The position numbers were made by a program, and so were the translations under genes. Below are positions 43,482 through 52,332 of a stretch of DNA of 64,000 bases, in pieces. A model generated the notes under the pieces. That model was not told the DNA's origin. It did no database searches and worked only from the letters and a program-made list of their open reading frames with translations. Origin of the DNA: Sphingomonas profundi (lineage in GTDB: Bacteria > Pseudomonadota > Alphaproteobacteria > Sphingomonadales > Sphingomonadaceae); contig NZ_CP046535.1 in the NCBI RefSeq assembly GCF_009739515.1, forward strand, positions 4,077,501 through 4,141,500, in the 5' to 3' direction. The first letter of the stretch is position 1. Each line of letters starts with the position of its first letter.

Positions 43482-43812
43482 CGTTTTCCCGGGTTTTCCG
43501 GGTCGATCCAGCAGACACAGGAAGAGACACGTTTTGTGTATCTTCTGCTGGAATCCACTGGATCAACCCGGACAGTTGCCAGCGATCGTCGATGAAATTG
43601 TGCTTTGAAACCAGCCGCTTGCTGGACGTCCCCGGACGTTGCCGGGGAGAACAAATGGTGCCCAGAAGAACACTACTATAGGTCACCCAAGAAGCTGAAT
43701 TCCCTCACGTATCTGCAGCAGGAAAACGCCGCCACCATCAATAGCACCAACATGTGGTCCCGAAAAGGGTGGACGTCCTCGGACACGCCGGTTTGCATTC
43801 TCCGATGACGGC
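43482..43812. other. Right island edge, non-coding
   Basis: No gene is seen. The segment holds a hairpin (TCCCCGG...CCGGGGA, about 43629-43648) directly before the right 17-bp repeat. A similar GC-rich arrangement precedes the left repeat at about 18,090. Confidence 0.55.
43653..43669. repeat. Right copy of 17-bp direct repeat (candidate attR)
   Basis: AAATGGTGCCCAGAAGA, identical to 18143-18159. It stands about 170 bp from the start of the second integrase and marks the right edge of the candidate 25.5-kb island. Confidence 0.55.
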
Positions 43813-45054
43813 TTAACAGTAGCCATATGGCGGGCGGAAGGCGTGATCATCATCGTCGCCGAACAGCTTCTGCTTCTCGAAACGCTGCTCCAGACCTTCG
43901 GCCGAGAGAGCCGCCTCGCGCAAGGCCAGTCGACGCTCCGCGAGCGCCAGGAGCTCGGCGACGCGGCCGGCGCTTCCCGCCATGTCCTCACCACGCAAGC
44001 CCGCTACCAGTCGCTTAAGTCGATCGAGTGCCGCTACCTCGTCGAGCACCTCATCTAGCGCCTTCCCGCGGCGCTCGGCGATGTGGTCATTCCGAAGGGC
44101 AAGCTCACGCTGGCGCCGCGCCTCCTCCTGCTGCCGCGTCTGCTCTTCCCGTTTGAGGCCGTCGTCCTTCTTCGCCGCAGCCAGCACGGCGATGCCAACC
44201 GCGATGTCGCTCGCCATGTTCTCGATCCGCTGGACCTTCGCGTCCTTGAAGGAGCGCCTCGGGCTGCCGCCGAGAAGGTACGACTGCTCCAGCTCGACCG
44301 CGAGCAGGCCGGTCGGGTGGTAGTCCCATTCCGGCCCGCGCAATGATGACCAGTTGAAATCGTCATCATCCCAGCTGCCAGGGCTGTTCCAGCGACGCGC
44401 GCGTCGCTCTCGGGCCGCCTCCTGCTCAGCGATTTCCTCCTCGGTCGGCACATGCTTCTCGCGTCGAACACCCTCGCTGATCGAGAAGGCGATCGTCTCG
44501 CCATCGCAGATGAATGCGGCAGTCTTCTCGCCCCGTGCCAGCTTGATCCCGAGCGTGGCTGCGGCCGCCGAGATGCGATTGAGCGCAAGTTCGAGACGAT
44601 CGATTGAGGCCGGCGCCACGCTCGCGTTGATGACATTCATGCCGGCGACCGTGAGGAGACCGTTGGTCGCAGATGGTTTGCCCTTGCGCAGCTGGGCGAT
44701 CGTCCGCTCGACGACGGGGTTTGGCGGTAGGGCCGCGCCCCCGTCGATGGACGATGCGAGCAAGCGGGCGTTTTCGCGCGCGGTTGCAATCAGCTCGGGT
44801 TCGGGCCGAAGCTCGCCGGCCGCGATCGTGATCGTGTCGGCGATGCCGGCCTCCGCTTTGGGCAAGGGCGTCTTCTTAACGAGCTTGCCGGCTGCCTTCT
44901 TCGCCCACCAGCCAAGCGGCGGATGCGGGATGTCGTGCTTCCTGCAGACCTTGTGCAGTGCCACGTCGGATAATGCGAACTCTTTCGCGAGATGGGTGAG
45001 AGGCTTCGACCACACCAAGTCGTAGAATTCGGCTCGCGTGAACACCCTCGACAT
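43813..45054 (-). CDS. Conserved unknown protein with HTH-like N-terminus (copy 2)
   Basis: A protein of 413 residues, closely similar over its whole length to the one at 19,647 (shared starts MSRVFTR and ends DDDDHAFRPPYGY). Differences are spread through the gene (for example SWDDDDFNWSSLRGP against SWDDDDFSFSSLRGP), so the copies have diverged and are not a recent duplication. The start at 45054 is set by that match; the frame is open further upstream. This copy retains its own upstream region (45,055-45,325) shared with the divergent Xre-RES pair. The family is unknown; a DNA-binding role is suggested by the N-terminal helix-turn-helix-like part. Confidence 0.8.
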   Translation of the reverse strand: MSRVFTRAEFYDLVWSKPLTHLAKEFALSDVALHKVCRKHDIPHPPLGWWAKKAAGKLVKKTPLPKAEAGIADTITIAAGELRPEPELIATARENARLLASSIDGGAALPPNPVVERTIAQLRKGKPSATNGLLTVAGMNVINASVAPASIDRLELALNRISAAAATLGIKLARGEKTAAFICDGETIAFSISEGVRREKHVPTEEEIAEQEAARERRARRWNSPGSWDDDDFNWSSLRGPEWDYHPTGLLAVELEQSYLLGGSPRRSFKDAKVQRIENMASDIAVGIAVLAAAKKDDGLKREEQTRQQEEARRQRELALRNDHIAERRGKALDEVLDEVAALDRLKRLVAGLRGEDMAGSAGRVAELLALAERRLALREAALSAEGLEQRFEKQKLFGDDDDHAFRPPYGYC

Positions 45055-45325
45055 TCGGCAACCCTGTAGTGGCTCTGCACAGTGAAGTAACGGCGATTGG
45101 CGACTTAGCCGATCCGTACAAGGTATGGGCCGCAGCGCGACTTCTCTGCCGAGCCGGATCACACGTCGTGCTTGCGCTCACTGTCCCGCGTGAACAGCCT
45201 TCCTCACCGCTGGCATATCTCTGTGTATCAGTCGTGAGAGGGTTTACCGCGCCAATGTGGATTGACCCTCCCACCTTGACGGCAAGCACCATATGACGTA
45301 TATCATCGCGTCAGGAGATGCGCGT

Positions 45326-45763
45326 ATGACCAACGTCGTTCAGCTGCATGGACCGGTAGCAGAGGCTGGCAATCTTCAGACCTTTGCCGTTGAGGCCGAT
45401 CGCTCGCGGCTGACAGCTCCGGCAGTCAAGGCCGTGTTGCGGCTTATTGATGCGTGGGACGGCAGCAATGCCGAAGGCGCCGCGCTGCTGGGGGTCTCCG
45501 AAAGCACCTGGGACCGGATGAAAGCAGGCAGGTGGGAAGGCGTTCTCAGCCAGGATCAGCTGACCCGCGCATCTGCGCTCGTCGGCGTGTTCAAGGGCCT
45601 GCACCTGCTGTTCGCCGACGGCATGGCCGACCGGTGGCCACGGCTCCCCAATCGGGGGCCGATCTTTGATCGGTTGTCACCGATCCAGGCGATGATCACC
45701 GGCGGCATTCCCCGCATGCTGGAAACCCGACAGTATATCGACGCGCTACGTGGCGGTCTCTGA
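45326..45763 (+). CDS. Xre/MbcA/ParS-type antitoxin of RES-Xre module
   Basis: A 145-residue antitoxin. The N-terminal half has a helix-turn-helix (AVLRLIDAWDGSNAEGAALL, GVSESTWDRMKAG). The C-terminal half is the toxin-binding MbcA/ParS domain (SALVGVFKGLHLLFADGMAD, then PIQAMITGGIPRMLETRQYI). AGGAG precedes the ATG by 8 bases. The stop lies 14 bases inside the following RES gene. The promoter overlaps a partly symmetric sequence around ATGACGTATATCAT, a likely autoregulatory site. Confidence 0.9.
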   Translation: MTNVVQLHGPVAEAGNLQTFAVEADRSRLTAPAVKAVLRLIDAWDGSNAEGAALLGVSESTWDRMKAGRWEGVLSQDQLTRASALVGVFKGLHLLFADGMADRWPRLPNRGPIFDRLSPIQAMITGGIPRMLETRQYIDALRGGL

Positions 45764-46463
45764 GGACGGATCGATCGATGGCGTACCGCTGGTCAGGGAG
45801 GGGTTTCCTCGAACGGTACGTCTCGTCGCCAGCGCGAGGCTCCGCGAGGCGGTCATGGCACCGCTCGTCGACAACGAGGACGAGCTCGCGCTGCTTGCCG
45901 AGATCGAGGGTGCGACCAGCGGCCGCCTGATTGCTGAGGAACGAGGCTCCAGCGGGCTCCGTGCTGTCGAGCTGGTGCATGGCGTACCGCATGCCAGGTT
46001 CATCAACGCGAGCTTCGCCTACGCCAAGCCGCGAGAGCCTAACCGCTTCAATCCCGCGGAGCGCGGCGCCTGGTATGCCGCTCTAGCCGTCGAGACCTGC
46101 ATCGCCGAGGTCGGGCACCACCTCACCAAGGCGTTGGCGGATACAAGCGACTTCAACGCGGTCGTCGAGTACAGCGAGATGCTCGCGAGCATGGCCGGCG
46201 TGTTCGTCGACCTCCGGAATGTCCCCGCGCACCCCAGCCTCAATCCCGATCCCGCCGCCGGCTACCCTGCCGGCAACGCCTTGGCTGCGGCGGCACGAGC
46301 CGCCGGCCACAACGGCATCATCTACCCCTCCGTCCGTCACGCCGGCGGGACATGCATCGCTGCTCTATGGCCGAACGTGGTTCAATCTGTGGTGCAAGGT
46401 GCGCTGTATCGCCTGACCTGGGCTGGCACCGCCGACTATCGAGCGGAAGTCATCACGACATGA
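45750..46463 (+). CDS. RES-domain toxin
   Basis: A 237-residue RES toxin; characterised members degrade NAD+. The conserved R-E-S features are seen in the first part (EPNRFNPAERGAWYAALAVE with the Arg, then TCIAEVGHH with the Glu) and in the later IIYPSVRHAGG with the Ser. The GTG at 45750 overlaps the antitoxin gene by 14 bases, the usual antitoxin-first arrangement. It appears complete. Confidence 0.9.
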   Translation: MAVSEDGSIDGVPLVREGFPRTVRLVASARLREAVMAPLVDNEDELALLAEIEGATSGRLIAEERGSSGLRAVELVHGVPHARFINASFAYAKPREPNRFNPAERGAWYAALAVETCIAEVGHHLTKALADTSDFNAVVEYSEMLASMAGVFVDLRNVPAHPSLNPDPAAGYPAGNALAAAARAAGHNGIIYPSVRHAGGTCIAALWPNVVQSVVQGALYRLTWAGTADYRAEVITT

Positions 46464-46671
46464 TGCCCATCTCGTGCCCTTTTCGTCTTGTGGTGCAGCC
46501 GAACACAGGATCGGCAAGTCCCTCGAAACGGTGACGACGTCGGCGCGCGCGCCTTGCGATCGAGTGACAGCGTGGATTGGATCCGCCCGTAGCGCAACAG
46601 CGTGAGATCGCAGGCGGCCAAGTCCCGGCAACTCGACCGAACGGCCGTCGACCGCAACAGGTTGCCGAGCG

Positions 46672-47466
46672 TCAGGAAGGCGCCTGCGCCGGCAGTAACA
46701 TAACGAGCTTGTGATCGGGATGGCCGACCGGCGAGAAGGTCATCTGCTCGGCACGAATCAGCCCATGCTCGGGGTGATGGAACAAGCGCAAGCCCCCTTC
46801 GCGTGCCAGCACGCGATGGCTGCCCCACAGCTGGCGGAAGTCGGCGCTCGCCTCTGTCAGCTCCGCGATCAGCTCCGCGGTGCCGGGATCATCGGGCCGA
46901 TGCGCGGTCTCGGCGCGAAACTCGGCGAGCAGTCGGCGGGAGCGCTCCTCCCAGTCGCAGATGAATGTGCGGGCTGAGGGGGCCAGGAACATGTAGCGCA
47001 GCAGGTTCGTGTCGCTCGCGATCAGCCAGGGTCGCAGCAAGTCGCCCGCCGCGGCATTCCAGCACCGCGCGTGCCACAGCCGGTCGATAACGTAAGCCGG
47101 ACAAGTCGCGGCATCGACGAGAACGCGAAAGACCGCGGGTAGATCAGTCTGGCGGGAGGGAACCGGCGCTTGCGGGTCGCGATGGCGGCTCAGCTCGAAC
47201 AGATAGGCGCGCTCGGCACCGTTCAACGCGAGCGCCTCGGCGAGGCGCGAGAGCGCTGCGGCCGACATGGATATGTCGCGCCCCTGCTCCAGCCAAGTGT
47301 ACCACGTCGTGCTGAGTCCGGCGAGTTGCGCGACCTCCTCGCGGCGGAGGCCCGGCGTTCGCCTGCGGCCGTGCGTGGGCAAGCCGAGCGGCCCTGGCGA
47401 GAGCGCCTCGCGCCGGGTCCGCACGAATCCACCGAGAGCCGCACGCTGGTCGGAAGGGATCTGCAT
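46672..47466 (-). CDS. XRE-family regulator with MmyB-like ligand domain
   Basis: A 264-residue regulator. The N-terminal HTH (FVRTRREALSPG, RTPGLRREEVAQLAGLS, TTWYTWLEQGRDI) carries the characteristic RRTPGLRREEVA motif. The C-terminal MmyB-type domain has WNAAAGDLL, RYMFLAPSAR, and the end FSPVGHPDHKLVMLLPA. The Met at 47466 is chosen because it starts the conserved domain. It is divergent from a methyltransferase gene 79 bp away, which it probably regulates. Confidence 0.9.
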   Translation of the reverse strand: MQIPSDQRAALGGFVRTRREALSPGPLGLPTHGRRRTPGLRREEVAQLAGLSTTWYTWLEQGRDISMSAAALSRLAEALALNGAERAYLFELSRHRDPQAPVPSRQTDLPAVFRVLVDAATCPAYVIDRLWHARCWNAAAGDLLRPWLIASDTNLLRYMFLAPSARTFICDWEERSRRLLAEFRAETAHRPDDPGTAELIAELTEASADFRQLWGSHRVLAREGGLRLFHHPEHGLIRAEQMTFSPVGHPDHKLVMLLPAQAPS

Positions 47467-47545
47467 GGCAGACTTGATACCAGGATAAATGCCAATCTTG
47501 TACCAGTTTGCAGCCGAAGTAACTGGCGCGCAGGAGGTGCTGTTC

Positions 47546-48310
47546 ATGACGGTCGACCAACATCAGGAAACCATCGGGCATTACGGCCCTCGCGCATCGG
47601 CCTATGTCGTCAGCGCCGTGCATGCGAGCGGCCCCGACCTTGACCAGCTGGAGGCGCTTCTGACCGGACGCGGGTCCGATCGGGTGCTGGACCTCGGCTG
47701 CGGCGGCGGGCACGTCAGCTACCGCGCCGCGCCACATGTCGGGCAAGTGGTCGCGTGCGACGTGACGCCGGCGATGATCGCAGCCGTTCTGACGGAGGCG
47801 GCCGAGCGGGGCATCGGCAACATCGTCGGAGAGGTCGCTCCCGCCGAGGCCCTGCCGTTCGACGACGCGAGCTTCGATGCCGTGCTATGCCGATTTACCG
47901 CGCATCACTGGAGCGATCTGCGTGCCGGCCTCGCCGAGGCGCGGCGGGTGTCAAAGCCGGGTGCCTTGCTCGTCTTCATCGACACGGTCGCGCCCGATGA
48001 TCGCGCATCCGACACGCATCTGCAGGTCGTCGAGTATCTGCGCGATCCCTCTCACGTCCGCAACTATAGCGTCGCGGAACTCGCCGATGGCCTGTCGCAA
48101 GCGGGCTTTGCCGTGGAAAGCAAGATGGTGCGGTCATTGCACATGGATTTCGCGGTGTGGACACAGAGGACGAACACGCCGCCCGACAACGTCGCCATGC
48201 TGCGCCGCCTCCAGCACGAAGCCGGAGCGGAGGTGCGCCGCCAGCTGGCAATAGGGAAGGACGGCAGCTTCGATCTGGAGGCTGCAACGTTCACCGGGTC
48301 TGCGCTGTGA
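47546..48310 (+). CDS. Class I SAM-dependent methyltransferase
   Basis: A 254-residue UbiE-type methyltransferase. The SAM site is VLDLGCGGGHVSY (about residue 47), with acidic loop VVACDVTPAMI and post-motif VGEVAPAEALPFDDASFDAV. AGGAGG lies 8 bases before ATG 47546. It is divergent from the MmyB-type regulator and overlaps the next gene by 4 bases (GTGA). Substrate unknown. Confidence 0.92.
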   Translation: MTVDQHQETIGHYGPRASAYVVSAVHASGPDLDQLEALLTGRGSDRVLDLGCGGGHVSYRAAPHVGQVVACDVTPAMIAAVLTEAAERGIGNIVGEVAPAEALPFDDASFDAVLCRFTAHHWSDLRAGLAEARRVSKPGALLVFIDTVAPDDRASDTHLQVVEYLRDPSHVRNYSVAELADGLSQAGFAVESKMVRSLHMDFAVWTQRTNTPPDNVAMLRRLQHEAGAEVRRQLAIGKDGSFDLEAATFTGSAL

Positions 48311-48660
48311 TTGACGATCCGCGGCAGTTCGCGCCAGACTGGGTGGCCGACTGGAACCGGCACGATATCGAGGCAATCCTCCGGCACTTTCACGAGGACG
48401 TGGTCTTCGCCTCGCCCATCGCGCGTGCCGTCATTCCGGAAAGCGCGGGCATCGTCCGAGGCAAGGCAGCCTTGCGTGACTACTGGAGGCGCGCGCTGGC
48501 CAAGGTACCTGACCTCCATTTCACACTCATCGACGTCTACGTCGGGGTAGGTGCCATCGTCATCCACCACCGCGATCAGCGCGGCGGAGAGGCGAACGAG
48601 GTGCTGACCTTCGAGGGCACGCAGGTGCGGCAGGGCTTGGGCACCCGACCGCAGGTTTAG
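48307..48660 (+). CDS. NTF2-like / SnoaL-type protein
   Basis: A protein of 117 residues with the cone fold: WVADWNRHDIEAILRHFHED, VVFASPIAR, IVRGKAALRDYWRRAL, then NEVLTFEG. GTG 48307 overlaps the methyltransferase stop, so the two are co-translated. It is a clear paralogue of the protein at 61,875 (shared HD..A.LRHFH and RGK.ALR.YW). The activity is not known. Confidence 0.82.
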   Translation: MIDDPRQFAPDWVADWNRHDIEAILRHFHEDVVFASPIARAVIPESAGIVRGKAALRDYWRRALAKVPDLHFTLIDVYVGVGAIVIHHRDQRGGEANEVLTFEGTQVRQGLGTRPQV

Positions 48661-48769
48661 ACACGCGATCCGATTGCCGCACACGCAAGCACGTTATATC
48701 TCGCTGCCACCCCTGCGGCGATTAGGGGGGCTGCCTCGGTCCGCAGCTCAGGCCGTTTGAAAGTCACCA

Positions 48770-49177
48770 ATGACGTTTCGTTATCAGCGGGAGCAGGTTG
48801 CAGCGTCTCAATTTGCAGACGTGCTCAATCGTTCTGGCCTCGGAGGTCGGCGGCCAGTTGATGATATACCGCGTCTGCAAAGGATGTTGGACGGTGCCAG
48901 TCTCGTGATCACCGCGCGTACTATCGACTCGGGGCAGCTCGTCGGGATAGCCCGTTCGCTGACTGACTGGTCCTATGCATGCTACCTGTCTGATCTGGCC
49001 GTCGACAGAGACTTTCAAGGCAGGGGGATCGGCAGGCGCCTGATAGCGCTTACTCGGGAGCATGCCGGTCAAGAGAGTATGTGCCTGCTTGTATCGGCGC
49101 CCGAGGCTAAAGCATTTTATCGCCGGATCGGCATGCCTGCCATCGACAGCGCGTTCCTCTATCCCCGCGCCCGATGA
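48770..49177 (+). CDS. GNAT-family N-acetyltransferase
   Basis: A 135-residue GNAT enzyme. The acetyl-CoA pyrophosphate-binding motif A is LAVDRDFQGRGIGRRLI (about residues 77-93), and the terminal motif is APEAKAFYRRIGM. Members transfer acetyl groups to amines on small molecules or proteins. It stands alone between a SnoaL-type gene and a convergent hydrolase gene. Substrate not predictable. Confidence 0.92.
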   Translation: MTFRYQREQVAASQFADVLNRSGLGGRRPVDDIPRLQRMLDGASLVITARTIDSGQLVGIARSLTDWSYACYLSDLAVDRDFQGRGIGRRLIALTREHAGQESMCLLVSAPEAKAFYRRIGMPAIDSAFLYPRAR

Positions 49178-49257
49178 GCGTTCCGCGCCGTTGGTCCGCG
49201 ATCGGGCATGTCCGTAAACCGCCTCCGTCCTCGATCTGATCTGAGGCGCATTATTGG

Positions 49258-50025
49258 CTAGCAGCGGGCTGGCCCGCCCTCTTCGAAGAGGTCGACAATT
49301 GCTCGCCAATAACGCTCCGCATGTTTCGGGTGATAGCCAACACCTGGCACGGTCGCCTGAACATGACTTGGTCCTTCGGCCAATGATCCATCTGCTCTTG
49401 TAGGCCGGGACCAAAACGCGTGCTTGGCACCGCCATAGATGCTTACACGCCAATCAACTCGCGCGTCCTGCAGCGCGCCGCCAAACGCAAGAAGTTGGGC
49501 GGGAGTGCAGATAGGGTCCTCGGAGCCGGTGCAAAGAAGGATCGTGCTACTCACATCGCGCCAGTCGCAGGCATCGGGTTCGGGCAGGCTGGGATGAACC
49601 GCCGCGACAGCCTTGAAGGGTACGCCTGTTTTCGCAAGTTCAAGGACGATATGACTGCCAGCACCGTAGCCGAGGGCGAAGAGCTGGTTGGCGTCAACCG
49701 CAGGTATCGCGAGCAGAGTGTTCAGCGCTACGCGGCCAATGGCTCGCATCCGTTCAGCGTCGGCCAGCAAAGGCAGGGTTCGAGCCAACATTGCTTCCGG
49801 CCGGCCAAAAAAGGTCTGTCCGCCATGAAAGTCCATGGCGAGCGCGACATAGCCGTGCGCGGCGAGATCATCAGCGCGGCCCCGCTGGTAGTCATCAAGA
49901 CCAACGCCGTCGTGTCCGATGAGGACTGCAGGCCAACGATCTCCGCCGAGGGGCCGTGCTAGATGGGCGGTCATCTTCAGACCGTCTGCGTCGTAGGAAA
50001 TCTCGTTCGCTGTGATCTCGTACAT
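49258..50025 (-). CDS. Dienelactone-hydrolase-family protein with missing nucleophile
   Basis: A 255-residue alpha/beta-hydrolase of the dienelactone hydrolase type. The family's acid and base are present (SEDPICTP and GGAKHAFW). At the elbow, however, where GxCxG or GxSxG is expected, the sequence reads LGYGAGSHI, giving Gly instead of Cys or Ser. It may therefore be inactive, or use another residue. The ATG at 50025 is the natural start. The gene is single and converges with the GNAT gene. Confidence 0.85.
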   Translation of the reverse strand: MYEITANEISYDADGLKMTAHLARPLGGDRWPAVLIGHDGVGLDDYQRGRADDLAAHGYVALAMDFHGGQTFFGRPEAMLARTLPLLADAERMRAIGRVALNTLLAIPAVDANQLFALGYGAGSHIVLELAKTGVPFKAVAAVHPSLPEPDACDWRDVSSTILLCTGSEDPICTPAQLLAFGGALQDARVDWRVSIYGGAKHAFWSRPTRADGSLAEGPSHVQATVPGVGYHPKHAERYWRAIVDLFEEGGPARC

Positions 50026-50136
50026 ACCTTATCGCTCACTATTTATTTCGACGAGACGGCCCGGCCCAACAGCAAAGGTAGAACCACGGCCTTTCCACTT
50101 AACGGCGCTGGGGCGAACGTCTGCCGCAGACAGGGG

Positions 50137-50997
50137 TCAGCCCGCTAGCTTAGCGCCGTAGCCGCCCGCAGTCGCTTGCACCAAGAACGCTGACACCACA
50201 GCGCCCAGCTGCTCGGGCTTGTCATAAGGCAGGCCGTGACCGGCATCAGGGATCAGCTCGTAGCGCAGCGATGAATCGACGCGCTGCAACTCCCAAGCGG
50301 TCTCGGGCGAAACGACGCCGCGATCACCTGCCACGAGCAGCACGGGAACATCGATGTCTTTCATCAGCTCTCGCCAGTCCGGATTTGGCGGGGTGAGAAT
50401 ATCGAAGGCCCTCAACCTAGTATGAAGCCTCGCGTCCACCAGATGTTGGATCATTTCCTCCGAACGGGCCGGATTTCTGAGGCGAGCCTGGGCAAGCAAG
50501 TCCTCTCTTGTCATCTGGACCATCTGCTGATGCTCGGTCGCCACACCGCTTTCGTAAACCTCCCGTTGCCATTCCGGACTGATGAACGTCGGATCGATAA
50601 GGGCGACCGCGCGAATGTCGGACTTATGCTCGGTCGCAACAACTGCCGCGGTCATTCCGCCCATCGAATGTCCAGCCAGCAGCGGCGCTTCCAGCTTCAG
50701 CGCCTCTATCAGCGCAGCGACATCGCTGGCCAGATCGCGATAGCGATAGCCGTTGCCGGGAGCGCTGGAGCCTCCATGCCCACGGGCGTCGGGCAGGATG
50801 ACATCGAACCTGTCCTCCAAGGCATGGGCCAGAGGCAACAAGCATGCGCCGCTTCCGATCAGGCCATGCAGAATTACAAGCGGCGGTTTGTCACCGCCTA
50901 TTCGGCGGTAGTGGATATCAATGCCGTTGGCGAGGATGGTGCCGCCGCCGCCCTCGGCGGCACGTTGCGTGGCGGGATTGCTCATGGCGGCGTTCAT
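50137..50997 (-). CDS. Alpha/beta hydrolase
   Basis: A protein of about 286 residues with complete catalytic triad: oxyanion HGLIGSG, nucleophile elbow GHSMGGM, acid VAGDRGVV, base PDAGHGLPYD. It likely hydrolyses an ester, lactone or amide. I place the start at the Met at 50997, right after the stop of the SRPBCC gene (51008), though the Met at 50985 is possible. It is the third gene of the ArsR-SRPBCC-hydrolase operon controlled by the palindrome at 51,846. Confidence 0.9.
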   Translation of the reverse strand: MNAAMSNPATQRAAEGGGGTILANGIDIHYRRIGGDKPPLVILHGLIGSGACLLPLAHALEDRFDVILPDARGHGGSSAPGNGYRYRDLASDVAALIEALKLEAPLLAGHSMGGMTAAVVATEHKSDIRAVALIDPTFISPEWQREVYESGVATEHQQMVQMTREDLLAQARLRNPARSEEMIQHLVDARLHTRLRAFDILTPPNPDWRELMKDIDVPVLLVAGDRGVVSPETAWELQRVDSSLRYELIPDAGHGLPYDKPEQLGAVVSAFLVQATAGGYGAKLAG

Positions 50998-51007
50998 CAC
51001 CTGCCGG

Positions 51008-51514
51008 TCAGCCTCCCAAACCGACGAGGATCTCGTCCAGCTGCTCGAACTGCTGGCCCCAGCCACTCGTGCTGCCAGAGGCCAGCGCCTCGTCGAGAGC
51101 TTCCTTCGAGGGGTAGAGCTCGTGCACGACGACAAGCGTCGCCCCGGCTTGGTCTTCGAAGGTCACTGTGGTGACCGCACCATCCTCGTCGGCCTCGTCA
51201 TTGGTCCAGACGAGGCGGGAGGGCGGCCTCACCTCGATGTACCGGCCGAAGAACGCCATGGACTGCTCTGAGGAAGCGTGACCCATCTCGAGACGGTAGG
51301 TGCCGCCGGTGCGGACATCGGCCTCGTACGAGATGATGGTCAAGCCGAACGACTTGGGCGCCCACCATCGTCGGAACAGCTCAGGCTTGGCCCATGCCTC
51401 GAACACGAGGCGCGTCGGGCCGTCGAAGGTTCGCGTGACCACGAGCTCGCGATCGGACTTCCGTTCGATCGTCGTGCGGTTCTGCGTGACGGGCTTGCTA
51501 CCGCTCTCATTCAT
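51008..51514 (-). CDS. AHSA1/SRPBCC-domain protein
   Basis: A 168-residue START-like protein: ELVVTRTFDGPTRLVFEAW, PELFRRWWAPKSFGL, GGTYRLEMGH and the C-terminal helix GWGQQFEQLDEIL. These hydrophobic-cavity proteins commonly sit next to ArsR regulators in bacteria. Its start overlaps the ArsR gene by 8 bases. Function unknown. Confidence 0.9.
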   Translation of the reverse strand: MNESGSKPVTQNRTTIERKSDRELVVTRTFDGPTRLVFEAWAKPELFRRWWAPKSFGLTIISYEADVRTGGTYRLEMGHASSEQSMAFFGRYIEVRPPSRLVWTNDEADEDGAVTTVTFEDQAGATLVVVHELYPSKEALDEALASGSTSGWGQQFEQLDEILVGLGG

Positions 51515-51857
51515 CGGGTCTCTCCTTGCGCTTCAATTCCTCGACCACCGCGTCGAGCGCATCGAAGCGGGCATCCCAGTGCTGGCGGTATGCCTCGATC
51601 CAAGCCGCCTCCGCCTCCAGGTCGCGAAGGCCAAGCTTGCAGGTTCTCACGCGCCCCACCTTCTCGGTGGTGACGAGGCCTGCCTGTTCCAGGACGCTGA
51701 CATGCTTCCTCATGCCCGTGAGGGTCATTTCGAACCTCTCGGCCAGGTCCGTGATCGAAGCGTCCGCACGTGCGAGTTGCTCAAGCACGCCGCGTCGGGT
51801 GGCATCCGACAGCGCGGCGAACGACGCATCGAGATGTGGACGGCTACACTGAACCAT
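51507..51857 (-). CDS. ArsR-family regulator
   Basis: A 116-residue ArsR-type winged helix: LDASFAALSDATRRGVLEQL, then ITDLAERFEMTLTGMRKHVS and LEQAGLVTTEKVGRVRTCKL. No metal-binding Cys motif is seen. The start codon at 51857 lies at the centre of a perfect 24-bp palindrome, and so the protein probably represses its own operon. It is the first gene of a three-gene unit. Confidence 0.92.
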   Translation of the reverse strand: MVQCSRPHLDASFAALSDATRRGVLEQLARADASITDLAERFEMTLTGMRKHVSVLEQAGLVTTEKVGRVRTCKLGLRDLEAEAAWIEAYRQHWDARFDALDAVVEELKRKERPDE

Positions 51858-51869
51858 ATGGTTCAGTGT
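51846..51869. promoter_or_regulatory. 24-bp perfect palindrome over the ArsR start codon
   Basis: ACACTGAACCAT (51846-51857) is followed directly by its exact complement (51858-51869). The ArsR ATG is the central part. A palindrome at this position is a very likely ArsR operator, and binding there would block the start of the transcript. Confidence 0.8.
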
Positions 51870-52332
51870 CTAGTCTGCTGACGATCGAAACGCAAGCCGA
51901 TAGCGCGTTCGCGTCCACCATCCCCACCGGCTGAAGCCGGTTCCTGCCCGCCGGCAAATATCTCGGTTCTACCTAGCGGCGCTCCACGCGATCTGGGGAT
52001 CGCGTACGATCGACAGATAGAAACAAACGTGGCGATCGCGAAACGGCGCAGCTTGCCGCCAACTCGATGGCGCAAATCGATGGAGAAACGTCCTTTGCCG
52101 TGATGGTCCGTCTGGCGATAATTCGCGACGTGACGAGGGTCTCGATTGGTCTTTGTCTCTCAAGACCATCAAGGACAACAACTGCTTTGGGTAGTTACAC
52201 TCAACTTATAGATGGTGCGAAAGTTCATAGATGACTTTTAACAATGCCGTCTAGTGGGCTGCAATATCTGTATGCAAGATGATCAAACAGCATCGGATAC
52301 GACAGACCATTTAAGACCATGCAGCATGCTCC
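51870..52332. other. Intergenic stretch without gene
   Basis: No convincing gene. One 8-bp hairpin is seen, ACGCGATC (51986-51993) and GATCGCGT (51998-52005). The part 52,180-52,320 is AT-rich and probably holds the promoter of the next gene. Confidence 0.5.
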
